This document shows, in pieces, positions 1-9,036 of a DNA stretch of 64,000 nt; position 1 is the stretch's first letter; every line of letters starts with the position of its first letter. This DNA comes from Aggregatibacter sp. 2125159857 (lineage in GTDB: Bacteria > Pseudomonadota > Gammaproteobacteria > Enterobacterales > Pasteurellaceae). The stretch covers positions 806,001-870,000 of the forward strand of contig NZ_CP072548.1 in assembly GCF_017798005.1 (NCBI RefSeq), read 5' to 3'. Below the pieces are notes generated by a model that had not been told where the DNA came from, searched no databases, and saw only the letters and a list, made by a program, of their open reading frames with translations. A program made the position numbers and the translations under genes.

Positions 1-72
1 TCCATTGCGCTGTAATTCATTTAGGATTTTGATATCGATGGCATCAAATGCTTTTGTGAGTTTTTTTTCCAT
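1..72 (-). CDS. lrp: Leucine-responsive regulator Lrp, N-terminal 24 codons (runs off window start)
   Basis: Only the first 24 codons lie in the window, read leftward from an ATG at 72. They translate to MEKKLTKAFDAIDIKILNEL and onward, which is the start of Lrp: a short basic lead followed by the D-x-x-D-x-K-I-L-x-x-L-Q helix of the AsnC/Lrp winged helix-turn-helix. Lrp is a global DNA-binding regulator of amino-acid metabolism. It is transcribed divergently from trhP. The DNA-binding and ligand (RAM) domains lie outside the window, so integrity cannot be judged. Confidence 0.8.
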   Translation of the reverse strand, partial: MEKKLTKAFDAIDIKILNELQRNG

Positions 73-208
73 GGCTGACTGATTGCGATTAATGAGAAAG
101 AGGATGATTTTAGCGTAGCCGTCAGGAAATTTCAGTAAGAAAATCGCGTCATTTAAAAAACATGGGTTTGTTGCGTATAAACGGTAAATTTTTCCACCGC
201 ACTTATGC

Positions 209-236
209 TTTACAAACCTCAAAATCTGCCTACAAT
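209..236 (+). promoter_or_regulatory. Probable sigma-70 promoter of trhP
   Basis: TTTACA at 209-214 and TACAAT at 231-236 are separated by 16 bp and lie about 63 bases before the trhP start. An uptake signal (ACCGCACTT) sits just upstream. Both hexamers are one mismatch from consensus. Inferred from sequence alone. Confidence 0.5.
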
Positions 237-299
237 ACCCGTTTTTACGATTTGCCTTGTGCAAATTCCTGACTTGAAATCAGATAAGAAGAGACGTTT

Positions 300-1688
300 A
301 TGACAACCCCATTTAAACCTGAATTACTTTCTCCTGCCGGCTCCTTAAAAAATATGCGCTATGCCTTTGCTTATGGCGCAGACGCTGTGTATGCCGGTCA
401 ACCGCGTTACAGTTTACGTGTACGCAATAATGAATTTAATCACGCTAATTTAAAAATCGGCATCGATGAAGCCCATGCGCTCGGCAAAAAGTTCTATGTC
501 GTGGTGAACATTGCGCCGCACAATTCCAAACTCAAAACTTTTATTAAGGATTTACAACCGGTTATCGACATGGAACCGGATGCGCTGATCATGTCCGATC
601 CCGGTTTGATTATGCTGGTACGTGAACACTTCCCTGACATCGATATTCACCTTTCCGTGCAAGCCAATGCGGTGAACTGGGCGACCGTGAAATTCTGGAA
701 ACAAATGGGGTTGACCCGCGTGATTTTATCTCGCGAACTGTCTCTTGATGAAATCGCCGAAATCCGCCAACAAGTGCCGGATATTGAACTGGAAATTTTC
801 GTACACGGCGCACTTTGCATGGCGTATTCCGGCCGCTGCCTCCTTTCCGGCTATATCAACAAACGCGATCCAAACCAAGGCACCTGCACGAATGCCTGTC
901 GTTGGGAATACAAAATGGAAGAAGGCAAAGTGGATGATGTAGGCAATATCGTGCCGAAATTCGACCCGAGCCAACAGATTGAAGTGAAAAATGTTGCCCC
1001 AACCCTAGGAGAAGGCGCAGTGACCGATAAAGTGTTCCTTTACACTGAAGCGCAAAATCCTGATGAGCAAATGACCGCCTTTGAAGATGAACACGGCACT
1101 TACTTCATGAACTCGAAAGATTTACGCGCCGTGCAACATGTGGAAAAACTCACCGCACTTGGGGTACATTCCTTAAAAATCGAAGGCCGTACCAAATCCT
1201 TCTATTACTGCGCCCGTACCGCCCAAGTGTATCGCAAAGCCATTGATGATGCGGCTGCCGGCAAACCCTTTGATGAAAGCTTGATGGAGACTTTAGAATC
1301 TCTCGCCCACCGTGGTTATACCGAAGGTTTTCTACGCCGCCACACCCACGATGAATACCAAAATTACGACTACGGCTATTCCATTTCTGACCGTCAACAA
1401 TTTGTCGGCGAATTTACCGGCAAACGTAATGAGCAGGGCATGGCGGAAGTGGCGGTGAAGAACAAATTCTTGCTTGGCGATGAAGTGGAAATGATGACAC
1501 CACAAGGCAATATCGTGTTTAAAATCAACAAAATGCTCAACCGTAAAAATGCGGAAGTCGATGCCGCTTTGGGCGACGGGCATTTTGTCTTTTTAGATGT
1601 GCCGCAAGACATTCATTTAGACTATGCGTTGCTCATGCGAAATTTGGTTGATACCAACACGCGCAACCCGCACGAAAAGAAAAGTTAA
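300..1688 (+). CDS. trhP: tRNA 5-hydroxyuridine synthase TrhP (U32 peptidase-like, YegQ)
   Basis: A 462-residue protein of the U32 'peptidase' family. YegQ/TrhP proteins act in prephenate-dependent hydroxylation of U34 in certain tRNAs, the first step toward cmo5U. The N-terminal LLSPAGS-x-KNMRYA segment and the U32 signature near residues 164-183 (EIFVHGALCMAYSGRCLLSG) are intact. CTNAC follows shortly after; these cysteines are the set thought to hold an Fe-S cluster. The start follows an AAGAGACG ribosome site. The gene stands alone, with a promoter in front and a terminator hairpin behind. Confidence 0.9.
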   Translation: MTTPFKPELLSPAGSLKNMRYAFAYGADAVYAGQPRYSLRVRNNEFNHANLKIGIDEAHALGKKFYVVVNIAPHNSKLKTFIKDLQPVIDMEPDALIMSDPGLIMLVREHFPDIDIHLSVQANAVNWATVKFWKQMGLTRVILSRELSLDEIAEIRQQVPDIELEIFVHGALCMAYSGRCLLSGYINKRDPNQGTCTNACRWEYKMEEGKVDDVGNIVPKFDPSQQIEVKNVAPTLGEGAVTDKVFLYTEAQNPDEQMTAFEDEHGTYFMNSKDLRAVQHVEKLTALGVHSLKIEGRTKSFYYCARTAQVYRKAIDDAAAGKPFDESLMETLESLAHRGYTEGFLRRHTHDEYQNYDYGYSISDRQQFVGEFTGKRNEQGMAEVAVKNKFLLGDEVEMMTPQGNIVFKINKMLNRKNAEVDAALGDGHFVFLDVPQDIHLDYALLMRNLVDTNTRNPHEKKS

Positions 1689-1769
1689 TATTTTGTTAAT
1701 TATTTGTTTATATTGTTAATTGCATGTTGTAGTATAAACGTGTCCTAACAAAATGACTCCAAACTTATT

Positions 1770-1806
1770 AAGCCCTTACTTCCCCCCTTTGAAAGGGCTT
1801 TTTTCT
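1770..1806 (+). terminator. Intrinsic terminator after trhP
   Basis: AGCCCTT (1771-1777) pairs with AAGGGCT (1793-1799) and is followed by a run of T. It lies about 85 bases after the trhP stop. A TATAAA at about 1731 leaves open a short independent transcript ending here, but the -35 is poor. Confidence 0.75.
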
Positions 1807-1863
1807 TTCCCTTGTTTAAAATTAAGTGAAAAAATGGCCGCACTTTCGCGGCCTTTTAATCAG

Positions 1864-2085
1864 TTATTCACATTTCTTCTTAATTTTCAATATGCGTTGC
1901 GCCTGATCCTCAAAATCAATAAATAACTGCTGTGCTTCGCAAAATAAACGAAAATCTTCGATGTCACTTTCCGCAGCAAGCCACACCGTCAATACATCAT
2001 TTGGAGCTAATGTGTTGACGGCATTTTTTGTCATCAATAACGGCAGAGGACAACGATACTCACGCGTATCAAGTTGATATTCCAT
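1864..2085 (-). CDS. TusA/SirA-family sulfur carrier protein
   Basis: A 73-residue protein with the family hallmark CPLP near residue 12 (YRCPLPLL). In TusA-type proteins this Cys carries a persulfide sulfur. The small beta-alpha fold ends in a basic tail (KIKKKCE). Several TusA-like paralogues exist in gammaproteobacteria, and this is not clearly the tRNA-thiolation TusA itself, so no symbol is given. It lies 19 bases downstream of the hemerythrin gene on the same strand, so the two are probably cotranscribed. Confidence 0.75.
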   Translation of the reverse strand: MEYQLDTREYRCPLPLLMTKNAVNTLAPNDVLTVWLAAESDIEDFRLFCEAQQLFIDFEDQAQRILKIKKKCE

Positions 2086-2104
2086 GGTTTAAATCAACGA
2101 TGGT

Positions 2105-2623
2105 TTAGGGTTGTACGCGACGACGGGCGCTCATGATGTCACCGATTTCGCGTAATTCCGATTCCGACAAATGTTGTTTACCAAGCTCAAATAATGGCTC
2201 TTCCAAGGCGATATGTTTGTCGTAACCTGACACCACATTGTTGATCAATGCTATATCGACATTCTCTCGATCGCCAGTCAACAAGGCTTGCAACTGTTCA
2301 GATAATTTTGCCCAGTTATCATGCAAGGTCACGTGCTGTCTTTCTAATTCATCAATGTCTTTTTGCGCCTCCGGCACATATTTTACCAACAGTGGGAAAA
2401 AATCTTTTTCCTCATCATCATGGTGCAACGGGGCTGACTGATTGAAATAGTTGAGAATTTGCTGAACGTCATTTTTCACCGCCTGATTACAACCGTTTTT
2501 TGCCAAATAATCAGGCAAAATCGTCAACTGCCGACAAAAACGTTTCACTTTGCTATGGCAGGCATACAACATTTCAATGGGTTCATTCCAACTGGCGAAT
2601 TTTTGAGGTTCAAGGATTTGCAT
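2105..2623 (-). CDS. Hemerythrin HHE-domain protein
   Basis: A 172-residue, mostly helical protein with the iron-binding pattern of hemerythrin-like domains: HSKVKRF near residue 23, HHDDEEKDFF near 92, HVTLHDNW near 122 and HIALEEPLFE near 160. The H...HxxxE...H...HxxxE arrangement predicts a di-iron site. Such proteins bind O2 or NO or sense oxidative and nitrosative stress; which applies here cannot be told. An AGGAG site precedes the ATG. It lies upstream of the TusA-like gene and is separated from tgt by a paired uptake-signal terminator. Confidence 0.8.
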   Translation of the reverse strand: MQILEPQKFASWNEPIEMLYACHSKVKRFCRQLTILPDYLAKNGCNQAVKNDVQQILNYFNQSAPLHHDDEEKDFFPLLVKYVPEAQKDIDELERQHVTLHDNWAKLSEQLQALLTGDRENVDIALINNVVSGYDKHIALEEPLFELGKQHLSESELREIGDIMSARRRVQP

Positions 2624-2643
2624 AGGAACTCCTGTGAGAGATG

Positions 2644-2686
2644 AAAGTGCGGTGGAAAAAACACGTCAATTTTTCACCGCACTTTT
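2644..2686 (-). terminator. Inverted uptake-signal pair acting as tgt terminator
   Basis: AAAGTGCGGTG (2644-2654) and CACCGCACTTT (2675-2685) are perfectly inverted, so the RNA forms an 11-bp stem. It lies 20 bases past the tgt stop. Inverted uptake signals commonly double as terminators in Pasteurellaceae. Confidence 0.7.
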
Positions 2687-2705
2687 ATAGATAATTTTTA
2701 ACTGA

Positions 2706-3866
<1,161 letters not shown>

Positions 3867-3901
3867 TCAACGAATAAACAGTTCGAAGGTTTTTAGTCAA
3901 T

Positions 3902-3929
3902 AAAAAAGCCTGTTTAAATATACAGGCTT
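3902..3929 (-). terminator. Minus-strand terminator-like hairpin upstream of tgt
   Basis: AAGCCTGT (3906-3913) pairs with ACAGGCTT (3922-3929). Read on the minus strand, it is followed by six T residues (3907-3902). It could end queA transcription or, more interestingly, a short RNA antisense to the + strand leader at 3947-4049. The hairpin also contains the -35 region of the + strand promoter. Confidence 0.6.
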
Positions 3930-3940
3930 CATGCTATAAT
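3913..3940 (+). promoter_or_regulatory. Extended -10 promoter for the small structured unit between tgt and queA
   Basis: TGCTATAAT at 3932-3940 is a perfect extended -10 (TATAAT 3935-3940). A weak -35, TTTAAA at 3913-3918, sits 16 bp upstream. The predicted start is near 3947. Confidence 0.65.
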
Positions 3941-3946
3941 TTTTGC

Positions 3947-4049
3947 AATGTTCTTAGGAACAGAGGCGGACTCTACTAATGATAGTCCGCCAGTTGCCGC
4001 TGTCGGGCTAGATTAGTAGATCCTTGTTTGTAATCATAAGGATAAAAAT
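3947..4049 (+). other. Structured 5' leader with predicted pseudoknot and masked Shine-Dalgarno
   Basis: Three nested structures are visible. TGTTC/GAACA (3949-3953/3958-3962) makes a 5' end hairpin. GGCGGACT/AGTCCGCC (3965-3972/3984-3991) makes an 8-bp stem whose loop CTACTAAT (3973-3980) is exactly complementary to ATTAGTAG at 4012-4019, giving a pseudoknot. ATCCTT/AAGGAT (4020-4025/4038-4043) hides the ribosome site of the next ORF. A 22-codon leader ORF (3948-4016) overlaps the leader and would start at the 5' end of the RNA. The structures are predicted by eye. Confidence 0.55.
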
Positions 4050-4124
4050 ATGACTACATTTATCATTAAGTTGGTCATCATTATTCTACTTTGCCTGTTA
4101 TTGAAAAGTAGCACTGGCTCATAG
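4050..4124 (+). CDS. 24-residue hydrophobic peptide, candidate type I toxin
   Basis: ATG at 4050 with an AAGGA ribosome site 7 bases upstream; stop TAG at 4122. The peptide begins MTTFIIKLVIIILL and ends LLLKSSTGS: one membrane-spanning hydrophobic stretch with a lysine near each end. This is the look of Ibs, TisB or Ldr-type toxins, though I do not recognise the family. It has its own promoter, structured leader and terminator, and possible antisense control from a minus-strand transcript ending at 3902. Function is inferred; it may instead be a harmless small membrane protein. Confidence 0.55.
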   Translation: MTTFIIKLVIIILLCLLLKSSTGS

Positions 4125-4137
4125 TAGTTGATGCCGC

Positions 4138-4168
4138 AAGGAATGGTTCCCGCCATTCCTTGTTTTTT
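4138..4168 (+). terminator. Intrinsic terminator of the small peptide unit
   Basis: AAGGAATGG (4138-4146) pairs with CCATTCCTT (4153-4161), followed by GTTTTTT. The 9-bp perfect stem with a T tract only on the + strand fixes the direction of the unit. Confidence 0.85.
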
Positions 4169-4200
4169 ATTGTAGGTGTTGACTTAAAATAAGTCAATTT

Positions 4201-5292
4201 CTATTCCATTCCCTTCACATTGGGATTTTTGCTGATAAACATCGCATCGCCATAACTGAAAAAACGATAGCGATTTTCCACCGCACTTTTATACGCATTC
4301 ATCGTATGGCTAAATCCTGCGAAAGCAGAAACCAACATAATCAACGTGCTTTCCGGCAAATGGAAGTTAGTTATTAAACAATCTATCACGCGGAATTTTT
4401 TGCCCGGATAAATAAAAATAGAGGTATCGGAAAAATAAGGTTCAATTAACGCTGCACTTTGTTTTTCTTCTGCCGCTAATGCAGCACTTTCAATGGAACG
4501 CACAGAAGTTGTTCCCACGGCAATCACGCGCTTGCCGGCTTTCTTGGTGGCTAGAATGGCATCGCAAACCTCTTGCGGCACTTCCACGTATTCTGCGTGC
4601 ATGACATGATCTTCAATGTTTTCAACACGTACCGGTTGGAACGTTCCTGCGCCCACATGCAAGGTGACAAAGGCTAAATTGACGCCTTTCTCTTTGAGTT
4701 TGGCTAGAAGTTCATCATCAAAATGCAAACCGGCTGTCGGTGCGGCAACCGCCCCCGGCACTTTGTTATAAACGGTTTGATAACGCTCTTGATCCGCTTC
4801 TTCGTCAGGACGATCAATATAAGGCGGTAAAGGCATATGCCCGATTTGTTGTAAAACGTCAAAAAGTGCGGTCTGTTTTTCAGCGATTTCAATTTCAAAT
4901 AAACTGCCTTGGCGACCGATCATGGTGGCTTTTACACCGTTGCCTTCCCCTAATTTATCCTCACCTAAAATCAGTTCTGCGCCTTCTTTCGGCGCTTTAG
5001 AGGCGCGAACATGGGCAAGAAAACGGGATTCGCTTAACACGCGCTCCACCAACACTTCTATTTTTCCGCCACTGATTTTACGCCCGAACATCCGCGCAGG
5101 AATAACACGGGTATTATTGAAGATCATCAAATCGCCCGGATGAATCAACTCCAACACATCGGCAAAAGTGCGGTGGAAAATGTCCCCGTTTTCGCCATTC
5201 AACTGTAATAAACGGCTGGCAGTTCGCTCTGTTTTAGGGTAACGGGCAATCAACTCATCAGGTAAATCAAAATAAAAATCGGCAACACGCAT
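4201..5292 (-). CDS. queA: S-adenosylmethionine:tRNA ribosyltransferase-isomerase
   Basis: A 363-residue enzyme that moves the ribosyl part of SAM onto preQ1-tRNA to make epoxyqueuosine. Family landmarks are present: [15 protein letters not shown] at the start, [13 protein letters not shown] near residue 58, PTAGLHFD near 185, [11 protein letters not shown] near 213 and [12 protein letters not shown] near 310. Length is typical (about 356). It shares the pathway with tgt downstream. The start codon has only a weak ribosome site. An uptake signal lies inside the coding sequence near 5166. Confidence 0.96.
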   Translation of the reverse strand: MRVADFYFDLPDELIARYPKTERTASRLLQLNGENGDIFHRTFADVLELIHPGDLMIFNNTRVIPARMFGRKISGGKIEVLVERVLSESRFLAHVRASKAPKEGAELILGEDKLGEGNGVKATMIGRQGSLFEIEIAEKQTALFDVLQQIGHMPLPPYIDRPDEEADQERYQTVYNKVPGAVAAPTAGLHFDDELLAKLKEKGVNLAFVTLHVGAGTFQPVRVENIEDHVMHAEYVEVPQEVCDAILATKKAGKRVIAVGTTSVRSIESAALAAEEKQSAALIEPYFSDTSIFIYPGKKFRVIDCLITNFHLPESTLIMLVSAFAGFSHTMNAYKSAVENRYRFFSYGDAMFISKNPNVKGME

Positions 5293-5413
5293 AATTGAAC
5301 ATTTGGTTTGAAAAAGAGGGCGGTAGTCTAGTGCGAATTGGGGAGAATCTCAAGGGGAAACTGGCGCAAACCTGCCAAGCCTCTCACTACCATTGCATCA
5401 CGACATGAGATTC

Positions 5414-5427
5414 TTGATGAAGATCAT
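5414..5427. promoter_or_regulatory. FNR-like box upstream of hypF
   Basis: TTGATGAAGATCAT differs from the FNR consensus TTGAT-N4-ATCAA only in the last base. A TAAAAT -10 candidate lies at 5478-5483, which puts the box centre about 70 bases before the inferred start, close to a class I FNR position (-71.5). An identical pattern stands before hypB. Confidence 0.65.
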
Positions 5428-5545
5428 CGTTTTGGCATTTTTTAGAAATGCTCCTCATCACAAAGCAATAAGCACGCTAAAATAGCGCCACTTAAAATAG
5501 CCACATTTCATCATGTGGCGATAATGTAATAGCAACAGGAAACAT

Positions 5546-7918
5546 ATGCAGGGCATTGAATTACGCATAAAAGGCAAAGTACAAGGAGTGGGATTTCGTC
5601 CCTTCGTCTGGTTATTGGCGAATCAATACGGATTACGCGGCGATGTCAACAACGACGGACAAGGCGTACTCATCCGCCTGCTTGAACCAACAGCGCAACA
5701 ACTGCAACAATTCTTGCATGATCTGCAAACTCAACTGCCCCCGCTTGCGCTGATTACCGATATTCAGCAGCATGAAAAACCGTGGGAAAATCCACCACAC
5801 TTTGAAGGCTTTGAAATCCGTGAAAGCGAAAACAACGCCATGGATACCCAAATCGTACCCGATGCCGCCACTTGCCCTGCCTGTTTAAAGGATTTATTTG
5901 ATCCGACCAATCGGCGCTATCATTATCCTTTTACGAACTGTACCCATTGCGGCCCGCGCTTTACCATCATTAAAGCCATTCCTTACGATCGTAAAAACAC
6001 CTCAATGGCCGATTTTCCCCTCTGCCCTGATTGTGCAGAAGAATATAAAAATCCTGCCGACCGTCGTTTTCATGCGCAACCGAACGCCTGTGCCGTGTGC
6101 GGCCCTCATGTTTGGTTAAGCAATCAAGAAGGCGCGCTTATCGATGAAAAAACACCAATAAAAACCACCGCACTTTTCTTACAACAAGGCAAGATCGTTG
6201 CAGTAAAAGGCATTGGCGGTTTTCATCTTGCCTGTGATGCAACCCAGACCCATGTCGTGCAATTACTGCGCGATCGTAAACACCGCCCGACCAAACCCTT
6301 GGCAGTGATGGTGCCGGATGTGTCTTTTTTAAAGGGTCTCACGGAAACAGAAATCAGATTACTCACCAGCACCGCGGCGCCCATTGTGCTATTGGCAAAA
6401 CACAAAGTTCCCTCATTAGCGGAACAGATTGCACCACAACTCAATGAAATCGGCGTGATGTTACCAAGCAACCCGTTACAGCATTTATTATTGAGAGAAG
6501 TGAATCGCCCATTAGTGATGACCTCTGCCAACCCAAGCGGACAACCGCCGGTATTGGAAAACCCAAGTGCGGTTGACAAAAAACAACGTTTTTTGAACGT
6601 TGGCTATGCCAACGGCCCCGAAGGGGTGAATAAGCGAACGAGTGAGCTTATGAATAAATATTTAAGTGATTTGGCGGATTATTTCCTCTGCCACAATCGC
6701 GACATTTTGCAACGCGCTGACGATTCCTTAGTGCGCGCGGCGTTTGATGGTATGGAAATCCTACGTCGCGCAAGGGGCTATGTGCCTGACGAAACCCTAT
6801 TGGATCAGCACAGCGTGCGCAATGTGCTGGCATTAGGGTCTGATTTAAAAAATACGTTCTGTTTGTTGCGTCAAAATAAAGCCATCGTCAGCCAACACAT
6901 CGGCGACACCTCGAATGAAAAAGTGCGGTCGCAATTAGAAGCGAATATTGCGCTATTTTGCCAAATCTACCAATTCAAACCGGAACTTATCGCCATTGAT
7001 GCCCACGCCGGTTATTTCACCCATGAAGTAGGAAAATGCTTAGCAGCGCAACATCAAATCCCTTATGTAGAAGTGCTCCACCATCACGCCCATATTGTCA
7101 GCGTCATGGCAGAACATCATTGCCATGAACAGGTTATCGGGCTTGCGTTAGACGGTATCGGCATGGGGGAAAACGGACAACTTTGGGGCGGAGAATGTCT
7201 GTTGGTTGATGAAAAACACTGCCATTATTTAGGGGGGCTACCTGCGGTGGCATTGCCGGGGGGCGATCTTGCCGCCAAACAACCTTGGCGCAACTGGTTA
7301 GCGCATTTGCATCAATTCGTGCCAAATTGGCAAGAAATCGCCGCCCAAACGTGCGCCAACTATGACTGGCAACTGATCGCTAAGGCCATTGAACGTAATC
7401 TGAATAGCCCACGAATTTCCTCTGCAGGTCGCTTATTTGACGCAGTAGCATTTGGCTTGGGCATCACACCACCACAACTGAGCTGGGAAGGCGAAGCTGC
7501 CTGCCAATTAGAAGTGCTTGCCTCTCAATCCGTGCTCGCCAGTTTGCCATTCGATAAAATTGAGCTTCCAACCTTAATGCCACTTAACACTGAAAATAAA
7601 TTGGATCTTGCCTATTTCTGGCAAACATGGATTACGCTCGATTCTTCCAACGCCGACAAAGCCTTTATTTTTCACTATGCGTTGGCAGAAGGCTTCGCTC
7701 AGTTGGCTCGCCAACAGGCTCAACGCCACCAGTGCAAAACAATCGTGCTTTCCGGTGGCGTATGGCACAACCAATTATTACGGCGATTGATAAAAGAACA
7801 TTTGGCTGAATTAAAGGTATTGAATGCGCATCAGTTTCCGATGGGAGATGGGGGATTGAGTTTAGGACAGGCAGTCATCGCGGCTCAACTATCGGGATTT
7901 CGCCCGATGGGCGAGTAA
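5546..7918 (+). CDS. hypF: Carbamoyltransferase HypF, [NiFe]-hydrogenase maturation
   Basis: A 790-residue protein that makes the thiocarbamate precursor of the cyanide ligands of [NiFe] hydrogenase, handing the group to HypE. Domains in order: acylphosphatase (1-92, VQGVGFRPF); two zinc fingers with CxxC pairs at 110/113, 132/135, 160/163 and 182/185; a YrdC-like ATP domain (about 205-375); and a Kae1-like carbamoyltransferase domain with HHHAH near 512 and DGIGMGENG near 535. Compared with the E. coli protein (750) it carries about 30 extra residues near 343-372, encoded by palindromic DNA. AGGA precedes the start. Confidence 0.95.
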   Translation: MQGIELRIKGKVQGVGFRPFVWLLANQYGLRGDVNNDGQGVLIRLLEPTAQQLQQFLHDLQTQLPPLALITDIQQHEKPWENPPHFEGFEIRESENNAMDTQIVPDAATCPACLKDLFDPTNRRYHYPFTNCTHCGPRFTIIKAIPYDRKNTSMADFPLCPDCAEEYKNPADRRFHAQPNACAVCGPHVWLSNQEGALIDEKTPIKTTALFLQQGKIVAVKGIGGFHLACDATQTHVVQLLRDRKHRPTKPLAVMVPDVSFLKGLTETEIRLLTSTAAPIVLLAKHKVPSLAEQIAPQLNEIGVMLPSNPLQHLLLREVNRPLVMTSANPSGQPPVLENPSAVDKKQRFLNVGYANGPEGVNKRTSELMNKYLSDLADYFLCHNRDILQRADDSLVRAAFDGMEILRRARGYVPDETLLDQHSVRNVLALGSDLKNTFCLLRQNKAIVSQHIGDTSNEKVRSQLEANIALFCQIYQFKPELIAIDAHAGYFTHEVGKCLAAQHQIPYVEVLHHHAHIVSVMAEHHCHEQVIGLALDGIGMGENGQLWGGECLLVDEKHCHYLGGLPAVALPGGDLAAKQPWRNWLAHLHQFVPNWQEIAAQTCANYDWQLIAKAIERNLNSPRISSAGRLFDAVAFGLGITPPQLSWEGEAACQLEVLASQSVLASLPFDKIELPTLMPLNTENKLDLAYFWQTWITLDSSNADKAFIFHYALAEGFAQLARQQAQRHQCKTIVLSGGVWHNQLLRRLIKEHLAELKVLNAHQFPMGDGGLSLGQAVIAAQLSGFRPMGE
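6571..6662 (+). repeat. In-frame palindromic insertion inside hypF
   Basis: Between the PPVLENPSA and LSDLADYF segments, where I recall E. coli HypF as nearly continuous, about 90 bases encode NVGYANGPEGVNKRTSELMN and flanks. The DNA holds CGTTGGC-tat-GCCAACG and CCCC-gaa-GGGG hairpins and starts right after an uptake signal (AAGTGCGGT). It keeps the frame open and falls between two domains. It resembles a protein-coding palindromic element; this reading is inference. Confidence 0.45.
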
Positions 7919-7945
7919 CTTTTCTTTGCTTCGCCAAAGAAAAGT
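7918..7945. repeat. Perfect 11-bp inverted repeat after hypF
   Basis: ACTTTTCTTTG (7918-7928) and CAAAGAAAAGT (7935-7945) flank CTTCGC, starting at the last base of the hypF stop. It may stop transcription, although no T tract follows. The next 100 bases (to 8045) look like a non-coding remnant. A similar element, CTACTTTCTTG...CAAGAAAGTAG, stands beside hypE near 11610-11640. Confidence 0.55.
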
Positions 7946-8110
7946 CACCAAAAGAAAAGCGACCCCAGCTTCACCGCAATTCTTCGCTCACTTGCAATTT
8001 TTTTAACGAAAATTGCAAATCGCTCAGGCGGCTCAGATGGGGCCCAATCGTCTTATTTTTGCATGATTCGTAAAAGTGCGGTCGATTTTCCAAATGTTTT
8101 ACTTGCCATC

Positions 8111-8118
8111 TGCTATAC
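8111..8118 (+). promoter_or_regulatory. Extended -10 element before the aroE-like gene
   Basis: TGCTATACT near 8111-8118 matches an extended -10 (TGnTATAAT) with one mismatch, about 40 bases before the ATG at 8159. No convincing -35 was seen. Confidence 0.4.
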
Positions 8119-8158
8119 TCACGAAATCATTTCTTTATCTATAAAAGGAATACTTCTT

Positions 8159-8974
8159 ATGCTTAACAAAGATACCCAACTCTGTATGTCCCTCTCCGGT
8201 CGCCCCGGTAATTTCGGCACCACCTTTCACAATTATCTTTATCAAAAACTCGGCTTGAATTTTATTTATAAAGCCTTCACTACCGATGACATCGAACATG
8301 CCGTCAAAGGCATTCGAGCCTTAGGTATTCGCGGAAGCGCAGTGTCCATGCCTTTCAAAGAAAGTTGCATGCCATTTTTAGACGAGATCTCCCCTTCCGC
8401 ACAAGCCATTGAATCGGTCAATACCATCGTCAATGACAACGGTGTTTTACGCGCCTACAACACCGACTATATTGCCATTGTTAAACTTATCGAAAAATAC
8501 CAATTGAATAAGAATGACCGTGTAATCGTGCATGGCAGCGGCGGCATGGCAAAAGCAGTCGTGGCGGCATTTAAACATTCAGGCTTTGAAAAACTCAACG
8601 TCTTCGCCCGCAACGAAAAAACAGGCAGCTATTTAGCCGCACTTTATGGCTACGGTTATATCGCATCCCTCGAAAACCAAACTGCCGAGATTCTCGTTAA
8701 CGTCACGCCAATCGGCATGAAAGGCGGAAAAGAAGCTTTCGATCTTGCCTTCCCCGAAGCCATGATCCGTCAAGCCAAAACCGCATTTGATGTGGTTGCT
8801 CAACCTGCCGACACACCATTAATCAAAACCGCCCATGCCTTAGGTAAACAAACCATCTCCGGCGCGGAAGTGATTGTGTTACAAGCCGTCGAACAATTTG
8901 AACTCTATACCGGCAAAAGACCAAGCGAAGCACTCATCGCCGAAGCGGCAGATTATGCGAGAAAAAATGCCTAA
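8159..8974 (+). CDS. Shikimate dehydrogenase-like protein (AroE family, SDH-L type)
   Basis: The ATG at 8159, with AAAAGGAAT in front, gives 271 residues; a longer frame from 8063 has no ribosome site and is not used. The AroE fold is clear: SLSGRPGNFG near residue 11, SMPFKES near 60 with the catalytic Lys, YNTDY near 98, and the NADP loop GSGGMAKA near 121. It matches the H. influenzae 'shikimate dehydrogenase-like' protein in length and is probably not the main AroE. Its last 20 codons are copied twice downstream as part of a tandem repeat. Confidence 0.85.
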   Translation: MLNKDTQLCMSLSGRPGNFGTTFHNYLYQKLGLNFIYKAFTTDDIEHAVKGIRALGIRGSAVSMPFKESCMPFLDEISPSAQAIESVNTIVNDNGVLRAYNTDYIAIVKLIEKYQLNKNDRVIVHGSGGMAKAVVAAFKHSGFEKLNVFARNEKTGSYLAALYGYGYIASLENQTAEILVNVTPIGMKGGKEAFDLAFPEAMIRQAKTAFDVVAQPADTPLIKTAHALGKQTISGAEVIVLQAVEQFELYTGKRPSEALIAEAADYARKNA

Positions 8975-9036
8975 AGTGCGGTAGGTTTTGAGCGTGTTTT
9001 ATCATTTAGGCTTTATCGATAGCGTGCGTCGCCGTT

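Noticed and set aside
1731..1806. Independent small RNA ahead of the trhP terminator
   Set aside because: Only a TATAAA with no usable -35 supports it; the terminator is explained by trhP.
3948..4016. 22-codon leader ORF as a real gene
   Set aside because: It would start at the predicted 5' end without a ribosome site and its codons are constrained by the stem and pseudoknot. It may be translated for regulation but is not supported as a product.
3947..4049. preQ1 riboswitch controlling tgt
   Set aside because: The structured RNA is on the strand opposite to tgt and queA and leads into a small hydrophobic ORF. It does not show the preQ1-I loop pattern.
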